Numbered from the stretch's first letter, positions 47,224 to 60,258 are shown. The stretch: 64,000 nucleotides of DNA from Kryptolebias marmoratus (GCF_001649575.2 NC_051450.1:15908378-15972377); one strand, 5' to 3'. Notes: a model not told the origin generated them from the letters alone. Numbers and translations are program-made.

Positions 47224-49480
47224 ACACGTGCGCCATTTTCACTTTGACCTGCTTTGTATCTTTTCCCTCAGTTTCCTGCTGGTTATTCTCTTTAGACGTC
47301 CGTTTATTTGCTGCTTTGCAGTCGTTTTTATCGAAGTTTTCTGTACTTTCACACGCGTTAAAAGCGCAGCCCGGTGAGGCGGTTCTCCGGGCGGCAGAAC
47401 GATGAGTCAGATGGCGTCAGCTCTCCCAGCGTTCGGTTCGAAACCCAGGGAAATGGCAAGTTTGTCCAATCGTTACGAGGTTTCACGATGAAACTTAAAT
47501 GTCAGCTTTAAGAGGAGGAGGGGGGAAAAAAATAATAAAAAATCAAGGGATCGCCAACATCACCGGGATTCCCCTGGGTAGAGAGTAAATGTCAAGATTT
47601 CTCTGACTGGACCACAGCAACAGCTTTAAAGACGGGCTTTAGAAGAGGTTAAAACCTGATTAATAATTTAAAAATGCTGACAATAATAATAATCTCTGAC
47701 TCTCCTGACTTTCAGTAAATAATGGTTTTAAGAAACGAGAAAGGAAATGTTTGATTACTTGGCTTCTTTAGAAATGTAACCGTGGTTTACTGACTGATGA
47801 GAAGGAGCTGTAAGTTATTATTCATCGCAAATCCTCAAATCCCAAAAAAAGGAAAGACATTTAAAGAAGGAACACAAAAGAGGGAGAGAGATAGGGGAAA
47901 AACGATCATTTTAACGAGCGTTTATAAAGAAAGCAAAACTTCAATCTGCCCGTTTCAGAAACGGTTTGACAAAAGCAGAAAGCCTTTTATTTACGCCGTT
48001 AAGTCCAATTTGTGACTCGTGTTTGTCGAGTCTTTTGTGCCGACTGTAAACAAGCATTGATTAGATTTTCATCTTTTATTGAGCTCTCCCTGAAAAAAAA
48101 AAAAAACGCTGTCTCCTCGTTTCCCTCAGTAATCCTTTTTTTCAGACGCCTCGGGTCCAAATAACTCACTCGTTCTTTGTTCCCCTCCCCCCCGACTACG
48201 AAACGACTTTGATGTCGTGTTTTTACGGGACCGAGTCCGAGTCCACGAGGTCGCCGTGGACTGACGTGATTTATTGAAGGTGAGTTATCGTGAGAGGCAG
48301 GAAGCAAGGGACGATAGACGGGCTGAAAAGTGAATAGTAAGTTTTTAAAATGAGATTAAACCAGCTGTGAAGGACACGGCCGCCGTGAGACCGTTTAAGA
48401 TGGAGACCCTGTCCTGACCTGGTACCGGGTACCAGATCCGTCCCCGGTGTATTACGTCGGTAGTTTCGCCGTCGCACCTCCCTCGGCTCACTTCCTGTCC
48501 TTTTATCCCAGAGGACGGAGAACTCAGACAGTTCACCCTTTAAATTATGACACTACAGTTTAACTATTTATTCCTAATAAGGCAGAAAATTAATACAAAA
48601 CAACGTCTGATGGACGGAGCAGAGATGGATGGATGGTCCCAGGCTCGACACAGAGGGCCGGAGCGCCGCCCAGTCGTGATATCAGTAACTGTACTACGTG
48701 TTGCCAAAAAAAAACAAACAAACTGGCTTTAACTGGTTAAAAAACTGGGCGCGCACAAATGTGGCCGCGCAGCTCCCTGGTCGTGGTTTCGGTCGGCTCG
48801 GAAAGTGAATCAGCTCTAGATCCTCATCCGGTGTTTTTACTTCCTGAACGTTTCGTTGAAATTTGCAGCGCGGCTCACGAGATATTTCACTAACAGACAA
48901 ACTGAGTCGGTTAAAGGTCACATCTAAAACGTGCCTTTTATGTCGGCGGTTGACAAAAAGACTTTAACAGAAAAAGAGAAGCTAAGAGGACTCTCGTTTG
49001 GTGGTAGTGTGTCCTCTGTGAGACATTTCTAATCGTCTGTGGACATTTTTTTATTGTTTTAATAGAAACTAAACAGATTTATTAAATTAAATACAGCTGT
49101 ATAAATTCCAGGGGCTGATTTCAGGTCCTCACCGTCTCCAACTACTTCCTGAAATTCATCCAGTTCCTTTTTTTTCTTTTTAATCAGGAGTCAGAGGGTT
49201 TGTGGAGTGATTCTTAGAGGGAAATGTCTCCTGACAGGTTCGGAGGTAAACAGACCTTTAATGAAAAGGAGGACGAGATAATAAAAACATCTCAGGTGGG
49301 CAGAGGCTAATACCTGGAGGGCCGCTTTGAGACAGATTATTAATCTGAACGCAGCGACTCCAGGAAGTAGACGGGCGTCAGAGCTGAAGGAATAACGCAG
49401 CGTGAAGAAGAAGCTCTGAGTTATTAACGTTAACAGAAGCAGAACACGAGCTACGAGCAGCTAAAGTCAAGCTAGAAGCT
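47224..49480. other. Gene-free interval
   Basis: Contains a short TTTCACTAACAGACA fragment of the dispersed family at about 48845-48905. No exon or RNA gene is recognised. Confidence 0.35.
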
Positions 49481-49485
49481 TAAGA

Positions 49486-50240
49486 AGCAAAATGTTAGCT
49501 AGCAACTAAAAGTAGCAAAAGGCTAGCTAATAGCTAAACGTAACAGAAGGCTAACTAAAGCTAGAAGAAGCAAAATGTTAGCTAAAAACCAAACATCTCA
49601 AAAGATGAGGTGGAAGGGAAAAGCAGCAAAAGGATAGCTAAAAAATAGGAAAATAATAGCTAAAAGTCCAAAGTAGCAAGAGGCTAGCTTAAAGATAAAA
49701 GTGGCTAAAGGTCAGACAAAAGGAATCAAAATATTAGCTTGAAACTAAAAGTAGCAAAAGGCTAGCTAAAGGCTAAAACTAGCAGAATGGTAGCTAAAAG
49801 CTGAAAGTAGTTAAAAGGCTAGCTGAAAGCTAGAAGAAGCAAAGCGATAGCTAAAAACGTAACATATCAAAAAGCTATCCTGAAGCTAAAAGTAGCAAAA
49901 GGTCAGCCAAAAGTATCCAAATATTAGCTATAAACTAAAAGTAGCAACAGTTTTGCTAAAAGCTAAAGGTAGCAGAATGGTAGCTAAAAGATGAAAGTAG
50001 CTGAATGGTAACTTAAAACTGAAAGTAGCAAAAGGCTAACTGAAAGCTAGAAGAAGCTAAATGATAGCTAAGAACTAAACATATTCAAAAGCTAGCTTAA
50101 AGCTAAAAGTAGGAAAGGATCAGCCAAAAGTATTAAAGTATTAGCTAGAAACTAGAAGTAGCAAAATGCTTGCTAAAAGTAGCAGAATGTTAGCTAAAAG
50201 CTAAAGGTAGCAGAATGTTAGCTAAAAGCTAAAAGGAGCT
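49486..50240. repeat. TAGC-rich higher-order tandem array, opposite orientation
   Basis: It is a degenerate array of GCTAAAAGCTAAAAGTAGCA words. A longer marker, ATTAGCT-(N4)-AACTAAAAGTAGC or a close variant, recurs near 49490, 49735, 49920 and 50140, so the higher-order period is about 185-245 nt. AAGCAAAATGTTAGCTA here is the reverse complement of TAGCTAACATTTTGCTA in the array at 37854-38470. The two arrays may therefore be one family in opposite orientations. It is non-coding. Confidence 0.75.
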
Positions 50241-51378
50241 TAAGAAGACAAAAATAGAGCAGGCTTGCTGAAGCAGAGAAAGACTCTTCTGAAGGAACTG
50301 AAATGTGTTTTTGTGAGTAAAATATTTGTAAATAAAGTTAAATATTTTGAAAAACAAAAGTCAAAGTGAGAGCAACCGTTTCCTGAAGCAGTCGAAGGTT
50401 TGGACCAATTATTGCTAATAAAACCAGCTGTTTATCATTTCTGCTGAACGTAATCTGTTTGATTCAGCCTGATGCAGACGAAGGAATCCTTCAGTCAAAC
50501 CCTCAAACACGACGGGTTTTTACCTTCATTAGGATTCACTTCCTCTCCTCCCATTTCTACAGGAAGCCAGATTTCCTGCAGAAGGAGGCGCCTCCTCTTG
50601 TCAGTAAAGGTCGACTCCTTTCGTGGCCTTTTCATAACCGAACCGAACGCCGCTGACCTTTGCTTCAACTTGCCCCGACCTCCATAAAAACTGCGACCCC
50701 ACGTCGGTGGAAAAAAAACAAAAAAATCAAACCGAACTGGTCGATGTGGTCATGAGAAAAGATGGCCGTGCGGCGCAGCTGCTGAACGCAGCGAGCGGCC
50801 TTTTCAGGAAGTAAATAACTGCGCAGACAGATCATCACTCCCGCCGTTTCAGGTGCCAAAAATGAAAAATGATTGTGTCGTGCATCCACTAGATCACTAT
50901 GACAAATACACGCCAACAACAAAGACCGCTTTGAATATTACCTAAAACTCCACACTTTTTTTTGCTGAGTCATGGGTGGAGAAAGCGGCGAGTCATCCAT
51001 TTTACTGCTTGTGTTGATGGGAGTTGACGTCGATGTGCAAAGCAGGTAAAAGCTACACGAAATGATGATCCTTCACTCCTTTTTTTTTCTTATTTTGAGC
51101 TTCGGCGTCTGCAGCTTTTGCTTTCGGCTCGGTCTGTGTTTACATGACTTACAAAGGGGTTCATCCCCTGGGATGCACACGTCCGTGTTCACCAGAGGAT
51201 GAACCTCTTTGACGTCCATCAACCTTTGACCCTTTTCTGTTTCATCAGGAGGTTCAGATGTCGCCTCACCGTTCAGGACTTTCTATAAACTCCTCCAGCT
51301 TTCTGTCTTGCAGATTAAGTCGATGTTCAAAAGATTTCTATAATATTTGTCTCAAATTGGTTGAAGTTGTCGTGGATG
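50241..51378. other. Gene-free interval
   Basis: No exon or classified repeat is recognised; poly-T and poly-A runs only. Confidence 0.3.
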
Positions 51379-51600
51379 TCTCAAACCCTTCTCATTTTGT
51401 CTCAGACATCTCTAACTGGTCTCAAACCCTTCTCATTTTGTCTCAGGCATCTCTAACTCGTCTCAAACCCTTCTCTATTTTGTCTCAGGCATCTCTAACT
51501 CGTCTCAAACCCTTCTCATTTTGGCTCAGGCATCTCTAACTCCTCTTCAACCTTTCTTATTTTGTCTGAGGCATCTCTAACTCGTCCCAAACCCTTTTGC
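51379..51600 (+). repeat. 41-bp minisatellite, about five units
   Basis: The unit starts TCTCAAACCCTTCTCATTTT and continues TGTCTCAGGCATCTCTAACT. Units start at 51379 and 51420 and then continue with small indels to about 51600, the last being the most diverged. The 93-residue frame at 51258-51539 is its translation and not a gene. Confidence 0.9.
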
Positions 51601-52487
51601 ACCTCGTTTTATGACAGAAAACATCTGAAACTATCGTCCCAAATGTTCGAGTCTAAAAACCCCAGCAGCGGTTAAATAACGATTAATAAAAAATCTTAGC
51701 CAGCTCCGCCTGCCCTCATTTAAAATAAGTTTACAAAAAAATAAAATAATTATCAGTATATTCAAGGAAGAGTAGCGTAAATCTGAATCAGTACATAAGA
51801 GGCAATAAGGAGGACACTTATGTTGCTGCTTTTCAGTTTTAATGGCGAACGTTCAACACATTAATCAGAAACTCTCTCTGAGAGGAAATGTATCTAATTT
51901 TCTTCCAATGGTGTGGGATTAAAAACAGTGTAATTGTTAAAATGAGAGGAATAATCAATATTGAGTTTGTTGTTAGCTGGTTGTGAAAAAACTCCCCAAC
52001 GAAGACGAGCTTCTTGTGTTCAGTCTGAGCGTGGCAGCGGTGTGCCGATCTCATAACTTCCTGTTTAAAAGAAGCTAACAGGACGGAGACACTTTTCACT
52101 CATTATCCCAGTAATACTTCGCTATCCGCTCAAAATGTTCTTTGTTGGAGGCTCTTATTTGCACCTGTTGGCCGAAGAGGTGCCCGAAACTGATGGCCTG
52201 ATGTCGGAAGAATAAATCCCCTCAAATACCAACATGAACGAGCGGACGATGATTTCCTCGCGCTTCTTTCTGCACGGGCGAGGCTGACCTTTAACATCTC
52301 CCACTCAGGAGCTCCGCAGTGACCGCCTTTCCTTCAGGGGGGAGAAATCGTCTCCCTCGATCTGAACCCTCGGCCCGTGTGTGGCAGAGTAAAATGGAGT
52401 CCCAAACCGCTCACCGAAACTGTACGGGTCACCACACCTTACAGGTGAAGCTCAGCTTTTAATCTGATTCATCTGTCACTTGTTTAC
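51601..52487. other. Gene-free interval
   Basis: AT-rich at first, then moderate GC. No exon, RNA gene or repeat family is recognised. Confidence 0.3.
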
Positions 52488-52620
52488 TTGCCACGCCCAT
52501 CTCCACCTGCTCCCAGTTTCATAATCATCTCACCTGTGCCCACTTTTCCTAATTACCTCCTGTGCTTAAAACCTGGTCATTTCCTCCCCTCCCTGTGGTT
52601 TCCGTGCATTGTCCGGTCGT
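52488..52620 (+). repeat. Second good copy of the CCACGCCCATC repeat family
   Basis: CCACGCCCATCTCCACCTG, CTGTGCCCACTTTTCCTAAT, TACCTCCTG and TTAAAACCTGGTCATTTCC align in order with 42420-42515. The 103-residue frame across it is a repeat artefact. Confidence 0.6.
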
Positions 52621-54731
52621 CCTCAGGTTTGCTCGTGTCTCGTTCCTGGATTTTGTTGTGTTTAGTTTGCTGCAACGTCAGCCTTTGTTTTGTGTTTGTT
52701 GTCAATAATTTAGTTCTTGCAGTGAGTCTGCGCTCTGGGTTCGCCACCTTTCCCCCGCACCCCGACAGCGTTAACATGAACCCAAACACGTCGCCGTGAA
52801 TAAATGAATTTACAGTAGCTGCTTTTGCCACAAGAACACTGGCGCTAAAATCAAAAACCCATTCCAGTGAACTGACATCCAAACAAATAGGATTTTTTTT
52901 TACACAATGAGAGTCCCAATAATGAAGCATGACAAGCAATCAGGCCGCGGCGCGGAGCTGTGTGGCACCGTGTGTGCAGACGATAGATTAAATTCACTTT
53001 CAGCCTTTACTTATTACCTTGTCCCATTACATTTTGCACCAAACAACAAAAAGGGGGGCGGGGTTGGTAATAAATCCTGAGCAACACGGTGTTGTGACCT
53101 CTCTGCTCCGCCACAAACCTGGGATTGTTTGATTTTTACATTATGATGCTCAGAGCTGCAGCCCTGACACAGAATACCCCCCCACACACACCCACACACA
53201 CCCGGCGGCGGCAGACTGTCCCCGTTGATTTAGCGGACCCGAGTCCCGAGGACGCGTCGGGAAGCTAATAAGGCATTTGGCCTCCTGTTTGGCGAGCAGT
53301 CGTTCGAAAGCCGGGGCGGAGAGGCGAGCGCCACGGCTGCTCCTCACCTGGCGGGTCACCGGGGATGGGGTGGGGGGGGAGGGTTTCCATGGGGACCAGG
53401 GAGTCGGATCCGTCTCGGTTCGTGGTGTCCTGATTGGTTTTGATTGGGTGAAATGGAGGCGAAGCTGCTAAATGAGCCAGCTGTATGCGGGGCTTCGCTG
53501 TCAACAAAACTCTAAAAAAGACGAAATAAAAAACACATTTGTGTCTGAATCTTGAGCCAAAACAAGAGGACTGAGTGACACATTTTACATTTTATCACAA
53601 ATGTGGGCAAATACAGCTTATTTAGGGACATCTCTGTTTCTCCTCGTTGTCTCACACCTGTTCGCCAGCCTCACCTGTCGCCTCTTAGCGCAAAAAGGGG
53701 GGAAACCTGAAGTCATAAAAGGTGCTTGTTTTCTCTCTCATGGTCACTCTGAACAGGAACGCCTACAAGGCAGGAAATGGTAAATACAGACAGAGTGGAG
53801 GTGAAATGGTTCAGTTTGTTGGGATTAATTGTGTAAAGCAACTAAAAACTCCATCAGCTGAGTCGTTCTTCAGCTTCCTGAAGGACGAGAAGGTTGGATG
53901 GATGCGGTTCGTTCAGCTCCTACTGAGGAGTTAACGTTCTGAAGACGACCACCTGAGATATAAACCTTTAATCGAAGAACCACCGCCGGCCGGACGGGCT
54001 CCCTGAAGGCTGTGTGACATCATCGTAAAGCTCCTCAGGTGAAACGTGGCGCTCTCAGCTCCCGACAGCGTCACTCAAGACCAAAAAAAAAAAAGCAAAA
54101 ACGTGTTTCCAAACTGGTCCTCCTGTTAACAAAACTCGCTTCTCCTTCTGCTTCCATTTCCTCAGCTGGCCCCGCCTCCTCCTACGTCACCAAATCTAGG
54201 ACTTTAGCTCCGCCCCCACAATCAGCCCACTAAAAACAAGCCATTAAATCAGAGAAATCAGAGAAACGGATCGCTGGAGGGTTATTTAATTGTGTTTAAC
54301 TAAAAGAAAAACTTGAAAACTCATTATGTTTATATTTTATTTAATTTCTTCTTTAAACTTCCTTTATATCCTTTATGTATATATTGTTTGGGCCTTTTGT
54401 TTTTGTGTGGACCTGCACCCTCGGGTCCGATCTCGGCCCCCCTTTTCTCTCTGGGAAATAAAGTTCCTTTAGACACAACAATCCAAATTTGGCTGGAAGA
54501 GAGCGAAAACCTTCTCTGTTCAGATAACAGAAAACCACGTGTTTAGTTGAAAATGATCTCAAGGGGATGATTCACTGAAGGTCCTTTAATTATTTCGACT
54601 CATTTCAATAAAAACTGAGCAATCAGTCCTGCAGTGATGACAACTCAACACTCGATGAAGTACGTGCAAACATTCAATGATGGTTTCAACTCAAACTGGG
54701 GCTCTGTAGGAAGGTCATAAACAGCTAATAT
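52621..54731. other. Gene-free interval
   Basis: It includes a CCCACACACACCCACACACA-type tract near 53180-53203. No exon supported by splice sites or family similarity is seen. Confidence 0.3.
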
Positions 54732-54858
54732 CTTACCTGTTGTAGATAAATCCTCATTTTTAACGAGCTGACAAGCAGGACCAAAACCAGAGAGGATTAA
54801 TGACGCCTTGAATCAACTCAAAGCTGAAATATTTATACGTTTATGCACAACAGGTGAG
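54732..54858. mobile_element. Small MITE-like element with CTTACCTGTTGTAGATAA ends
   Basis: The left end CTTACCTGTTGTAGATAA (54732-54749) faces TTATGCACAACAGGTGAG (54841-54858), an imperfect inverted repeat. The left end is identical to the reverse complement of the right end of the 35034-35454 element. This is an internally deleted relative, only 127 nt long. Confidence 0.65.
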
Positions 54859-55528
54859 GTTTTCATCGGTCATAACCTAATCTTTAATTGTCTTTTCGCC
54901 CCCGAGAAAAGTTATGAGATAAACTTTAAAAGGTTTGGCTACACCGTGCGATAAAGGTGTTTCTAATGAACTCACAGAGGCCATGTTTCTTTAAATCTAG
55001 GGAAAATAATCCTGCAATCGTGTGTTTCTGTGAAACATTTCGAATGAGCTCCTAAACCGGACCGAAAATTGAAATAAATCTTGAGGGATCGACTATTAAA
55101 GAGAAGTTGAAACAAGAGCAAATGAGACAAAAATGAAGTAATAAATAAGTTTATTTATCTGTAATAGAAAGAAGGTTGGAAACAAAATTGATGAGCACTT
55201 GTTTTGCAAGCTTTTGTGTCATTTTTTTAAAAATTATTTTACATTTTGTACACTTTTAAGCTGGTTTTTCCTTTGTTTTTTTTTTTAAATATTACTATCT
55301 TTAGTTGTTTTTTAATTATTTCTGAGCATTTCTTTTGCACTTTGTTGTAGTTATTTCAGATTTATGACAATTTTGTGTCGTTATAAAGTGATTTTTTTCA
55401 TTTAATTTACCTTTTATTTGATCCCTTCCCTTATTTTGCTGACTTTTCCCACATATGAATGGTCCCAGAGAGACTCCTGGAGGCCGTCACACAGCGGCCT
55501 GGGCTGGTCCTCCCCGTGCAGCCGTCCA

Positions 55529-56556
55529 ACGATTTGTCAAACCAATGATTTAGGCCAAATTTAATAACAGTCCCAGCCAAGGGCCAATCTGAATCAATAT
55601 TTATAAAAAAAATACATAAATTAACCTTGGTTTTAGATGTAATACGTCAAACTGTTCATATAGAAATATCAAATATCCTTTCCTCGGTTACATTTTATAA
55701 AGAAATTAGAGCAAACATATTTTAATGACCAAAGAAAAACTGATCCAACTTTAAAAGACACATCATTAGCATTCATTTTTTATGCCTTCTTATGGATTTT
55801 TCTCCATTAAAACAGCAAAAAATCAAATCCGATCATACATTTACAAACATTTAACTTTGAAACAAGAAGAAAATACAGAAAAAGGCATAAATACATTAAA
55901 GCAAATTCACTGTAGGTTTGACACACGTTAACGCAAGTCGGATACCTGATATCGTTTCCTGGCTGCAACAAGAGATCAATCTGTCCTGTTCGATGTTCTC
56001 TGTTGCTCCTTCTACGTCAAAATCAAAGATTACTGAGAAATAAAAACTTGTTTTCTTGGCTTCAAAGCGACCGTCGCAGGTAGACTTCACTAAACAAAAC
56101 GAGAAGCGACGGAGACTCGATCTGTCGCAGACCGCAGGGCCGGATCTAATAATGTTTAAATGTTATCTTGGGGGCCGGATGAAATGTNAAGAAAATACAG
56201 AAAAAGGCATAAATACATTAAAGCAAATTCGCTGTAGGTTTGACACACGTTAACGCAAGTCGGATACCTGATATCGTTTCCTGGCTGCAACAAGAGATCA
56301 ATCTGTCCTGTTCGATGTTCTCTGTTGCTCCTTCTACGTCAAAATCAAAGATTACTGAGAAATAAAAACTTGTTTTCTTGGCTTCAAAGCGACCGTCGCA
56401 GGTAGACTTCACTAAACAAAACGAGAAGCGACGGAGACTCGATCTGTCGCAGACCGCAGGGCCGGATCTAATAATGTTTAAATGTTATCTTGGGGGCCGG
56501 ATGAAATGTTACCAAGGGCCGGATCTGGCCTGCGGGCCTTGAGTTTGACACTTGTG
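55529..56556 (-). mobile_element. hAT element copy on the minus strand, with a duplicated segment
   Basis: This is the reverse-oriented relative of 46345-47022. The right end GAGTTTGACACTTGTG (56541-56556) is the exact reverse complement of that copy's left end. The left end is diverged (ACGATTTGTCAAACC near 55529). A 321-nt segment (55867-56187) is repeated at 56189-56509 with one mismatch (A55909/G56231), separated by a single N at 56188. Matching 8-bp flanks are not seen. The 64-codon frames at 55896-56090 and 56218-56412 are part of the element. Confidence 0.8.
56188..56188. other. Single-N scaffold join
   Basis: One N lies exactly between two near-identical 321-nt segments. This pattern is expected where two overlapping contigs were abutted instead of merged. 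Confidence 0.85.
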
Positions 56557-59500
56557 GCTTTGAAGGAGCAGCTGACTTCGTTCAGCTGCCGTGTGCAGCT
56601 GATCAGGAGGAAGAAGAAGAAGAAGAAAAGAAGCTCCGGCCTGAATGGCGCTCTCCATCTGTATAATTGGTTGAAACGAGGATCCAGGGCCTCCTGCTGA
56701 TTGTCGTTTAGGACTCTTTTGCATGGAAACTGGGCACAATGTCGCTCAGAGAGAGAGGCGCACGAACTCCACCGACACACTTTTACTTCTGCTTGACATG
56801 TGCCCAACAAAGACAGCTCTTCGTTTCCACGAATCGGCCCTTCCTGGTTGTTAATCCCACTTTAAAGCTGCACATGAAAACAAACGTAGCTATAGGACCC
56901 GCAGCCTGGTGCTCACAGGCCGCACGACGTATACGAAGGGCTACTTTAACAATGTAAAATCAGCTTTTTTTTGTTTTGTTTTTGGCAACACCGTCTGATT
57001 TCCCCAGCTTTGCTCAGGTGCAGAGCTGCATCGATGCATTGAAGGGGCTGCTGCAAGGAGAGGATGTGAAATACGCTTCAGTTTGTCACATATATTACTG
57101 CTGCTGGTAAAGCTGACTGGAAAACCTCTTTTCCTCTTAAATTAGATACCCTAATTAACATTTTGACGGGGGAACTCATGTTCAAAACGCAAAAAAAGCT
57201 TGCAGCAAATCATAAAACGCCTGAATATTTGCATTTTTTTGTTTTATTCTGCAGCAATAATTAACTATAAACAGACACAATAAACCAGACTGGGACAAGC
57301 TTTATTTGAGCATCATTTATCATCATGTTAATCCCTGACTTCGTTAAAAAAGGTGGGGGGTTTTTTTCTAACTTACTGTTGTTTTCTTACAAGCTTCCAT
57401 CTGAGGCGTCTCTTGATCCCACAGTCGTCACAGCAGGACTCGTAATAAAGCCCCTATAAGCGTGAGACGGGTGACCCAGTGAGAAACGGGACATTCTGAA
57501 CATTTGGAGCAAATAAAAAAAAAAAAAAAAGAGAGAATAAATTCAGGGACAAACGCTTCAGGGGTGGTTTGGAGTCCCGGACAGAGCTCCTGCTTTTAAA
57601 CAATCTTCTCATTTCTGTAGAAATGTCTTGTGTTATAAAAATAATCTGTACTGTCACATCCTCAGCGTATTATGTCCACTTACTGTCTCTGTGTGTCTCT
57701 GTCCTTTACCGGGTTAGTAAGGCTGAAAGTCTTCTGATTTGTCTTTTTTCGAGGAATCCTACGAGGAGCTTCTCGTCTTCCAGGCCTCGACCAGCTTTCT
57801 GTTTCTGAAGCTTAAAAAGGCATCAAGAAATATCGAAACGATTATGTTTGGATGTCGGTTCAACTTCAGCTTCGTTAACTTTCACAGAAAAAAAGTTTTT
57901 TTGGAGCAAACTTTTGTGTTTCACAGCTTTCAAATGGCGCTACTTTGATTTATTTATTGTTTTACGTTTGCTTTTCTGCTCCAGAGCAGCAGATGTGTCG
58001 TAGATTTGGAAAAAAATGAGAGGCACGTGCGCAGCTTTTCTTTCCCCGTATGTGTCTCGTGTGTTTGAATTTACCCAGCATTCCCTGAACGAATACACAT
58101 CAGCCCGAGCCTTTAAAACCACCTTCTTCTGAGAAGTTCCAAACCTTACAAAGGGTGACTCTCTGCTACCACCACACCAAGTTTGAGCTCATTATCTGTA
58201 AAACTGACTGTGGCAGAACTCAAAAAGGTTCATTTAATGATTATAAATGATCAGATATTTACTTAAAAACCTTCTGACCCAATCCATAAAGTCTTTAAAA
58301 CTCCCATTAGGTTGATTGTTTTTTAACTTATTTGTCTGTCACACACTGTAAACCGCTCCATGAATACTTAGCAATTTAATTTTTCTCAAAAACTGAAGGT
58401 CACGGGTTTGAAAAACGCAAACGACCGGATTTCAGCCTCATTAGACACTAATTTATGTCGCATCTTTTCCAAAAAGCTGCAGATTGTCGCCCCAGTAGCC
58501 GCTGAAAACCCTCATCTGAAAAGTATCTCCTGCAGGTTTTTATTTTTATTTTTTCTCAGGGAAGGAAGGGTAAGATCCGATCACTTCTATTTTTACCGGC
58601 TAATCTGGCAGATTGCCTTTATAACCTTCTCTGGCAGCTGCAATCCCACAAGACCCTGAAATAAACAGAGCTTGTTTTAGATTTCACCCCAAAGCTTTAA
58701 TAATATCCCACTTTTTAATCTTCCCCAGCCTATTTTACGCTGTTATTTCTTAAAGCGCCCACCTTTAATGACAATAAATCCTCCAACCTGCTTCTGTGTA
58801 ACGCTTGATGCAGTGAAAGGGGGGAAAAGGAGGAAAAAAATAAAAATCTCATCGCTGTTTCGTAAATCTGTCACACTCTCCTCTTCCTCGGTCTGTCCTC
58901 TTGTCCCCCACAGACATCTGCACGGTCTGGCAGTCAATTATATCCCCTCACCTTCAAAAAAAGAGCCTGGCTCTATCGGCCGAGCGCCGTATCTGGATCT
59001 GATCTTTATTTTCCTTTTCTCGGCAGCGTGAAGGGTGGAGCTGTCAGCTCAGGAGAGAGGGGCGCCGGAGGAACAAAATGCTGCTCGAATGAGGCCGATC
59101 GTGAAAACTCAACAAGGCGAGAAGCCAAACGAAGCTCCGGGAAACCCTTACTGAGCAGGGAGGGGAGAAAATAAATCACCGTAGGTCGGATTTTCTCTCC
59201 CCCTAATCATCAGGAACAGATTTCAGCTCCAGAGTCTGACCCGGCTGCCTGCTCGCATCCTGATGCACGGGCGGATCCAGGGGGGAGGTCAGAGGGGCAC
59301 GGGGCCCCCCGCTGAAAGCACGCTGCAGCTACGTTTGGGTCACGGGTAACATTTTAAAAAACGCTACAGGTAGACTAACGTCGGCGCCGTCTCGTTTCCC
59401 ACTGGTGGTTTGAACTTCAGGGCCACCCGAGTTCAGCCACTCACAGGTGGTTTGACTCGTCTGTCTTCTCTGCTGTTTATTCCACAACTAAAACTGTCTG

Positions 59501-60258
59501 ACGTACATTTTCCGGTCTTCCTAAGAAGCCAGTTAGGAACCCGGCCAACGTTCGGAGCCGGAGCGGAAATCTGTCGAACGCCGAGGTGCTGCGGCTCCGA
59601 GGCGGAAACGTTACCGGCTGGGATTCTTTAAACATTTCTTACAACGAGAACAAGGAAAAAGAAATCCAACTTGAATGTAAATAAGAAAAGTTTAATTACT
59701 GTAACCCCATTTCACCAATCCACATCAAACATTTTAGATAAATAAAACAAGCTTGCATCGTAAAAACAATAAAAAAATCAAGATGTTCTTAGATTTCCAG
59801 CACAGATTTTACATCTCTGATGGTCTGAGTGTTCAGTTTTCCAAAGCAGAGACGTTTCTTGTTCCTCAGTAAACAACAGTTTCTCATATTCAGATGTACG
59901 TCTTACATTTCAGGTGATTTTCTTTCCTAACAAGTGTAAATAAATAACGTTATTTGCTAAGTCTGTTGCATCTCTTTACTTAATAAGGAACCACCGGCAG
60001 CTGAAGGAGAATCTGACGTCGCAGAGAAATTCTGAAACTCTTTGCCCCTTCAAATTAAAGAGTCCAAGGGGTAAAAGCAGGGACCTGGGGAGGGGTAACA
60101 CTCCCCCGTCGCAGCTGGATGGATATTTGGTCCGTCTTTTTTTTTTTGGATTGGAAAAGATCTGACATCCTGAAGGTCCGCTTCTCTGCAGCTCAGCCTG
60201 TCGCTGGACCGTCCTCGTCCACCACCGTCTCCGTCTCCGTCCCCGTCTCCCACTGCGA
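56557..60258. other. Interval downstream of qtrt2
   Basis: Contains a poly-A tract at 57516-57531, a fragment of the dispersed family at about 58148-58215 and otherwise unremarkable sequence. The 3' UTR of qtrt2 should lie in about 59690-60258; a minus-strand ATTAAA occurs at about 59690-59695, but the 3' end is not certain. Confidence 0.35.

Noticed and set aside
51379..51600. CRISPR array
   Set aside because: Units are contiguous 41-bp repeats with no unique spacers, in a vertebrate genome.
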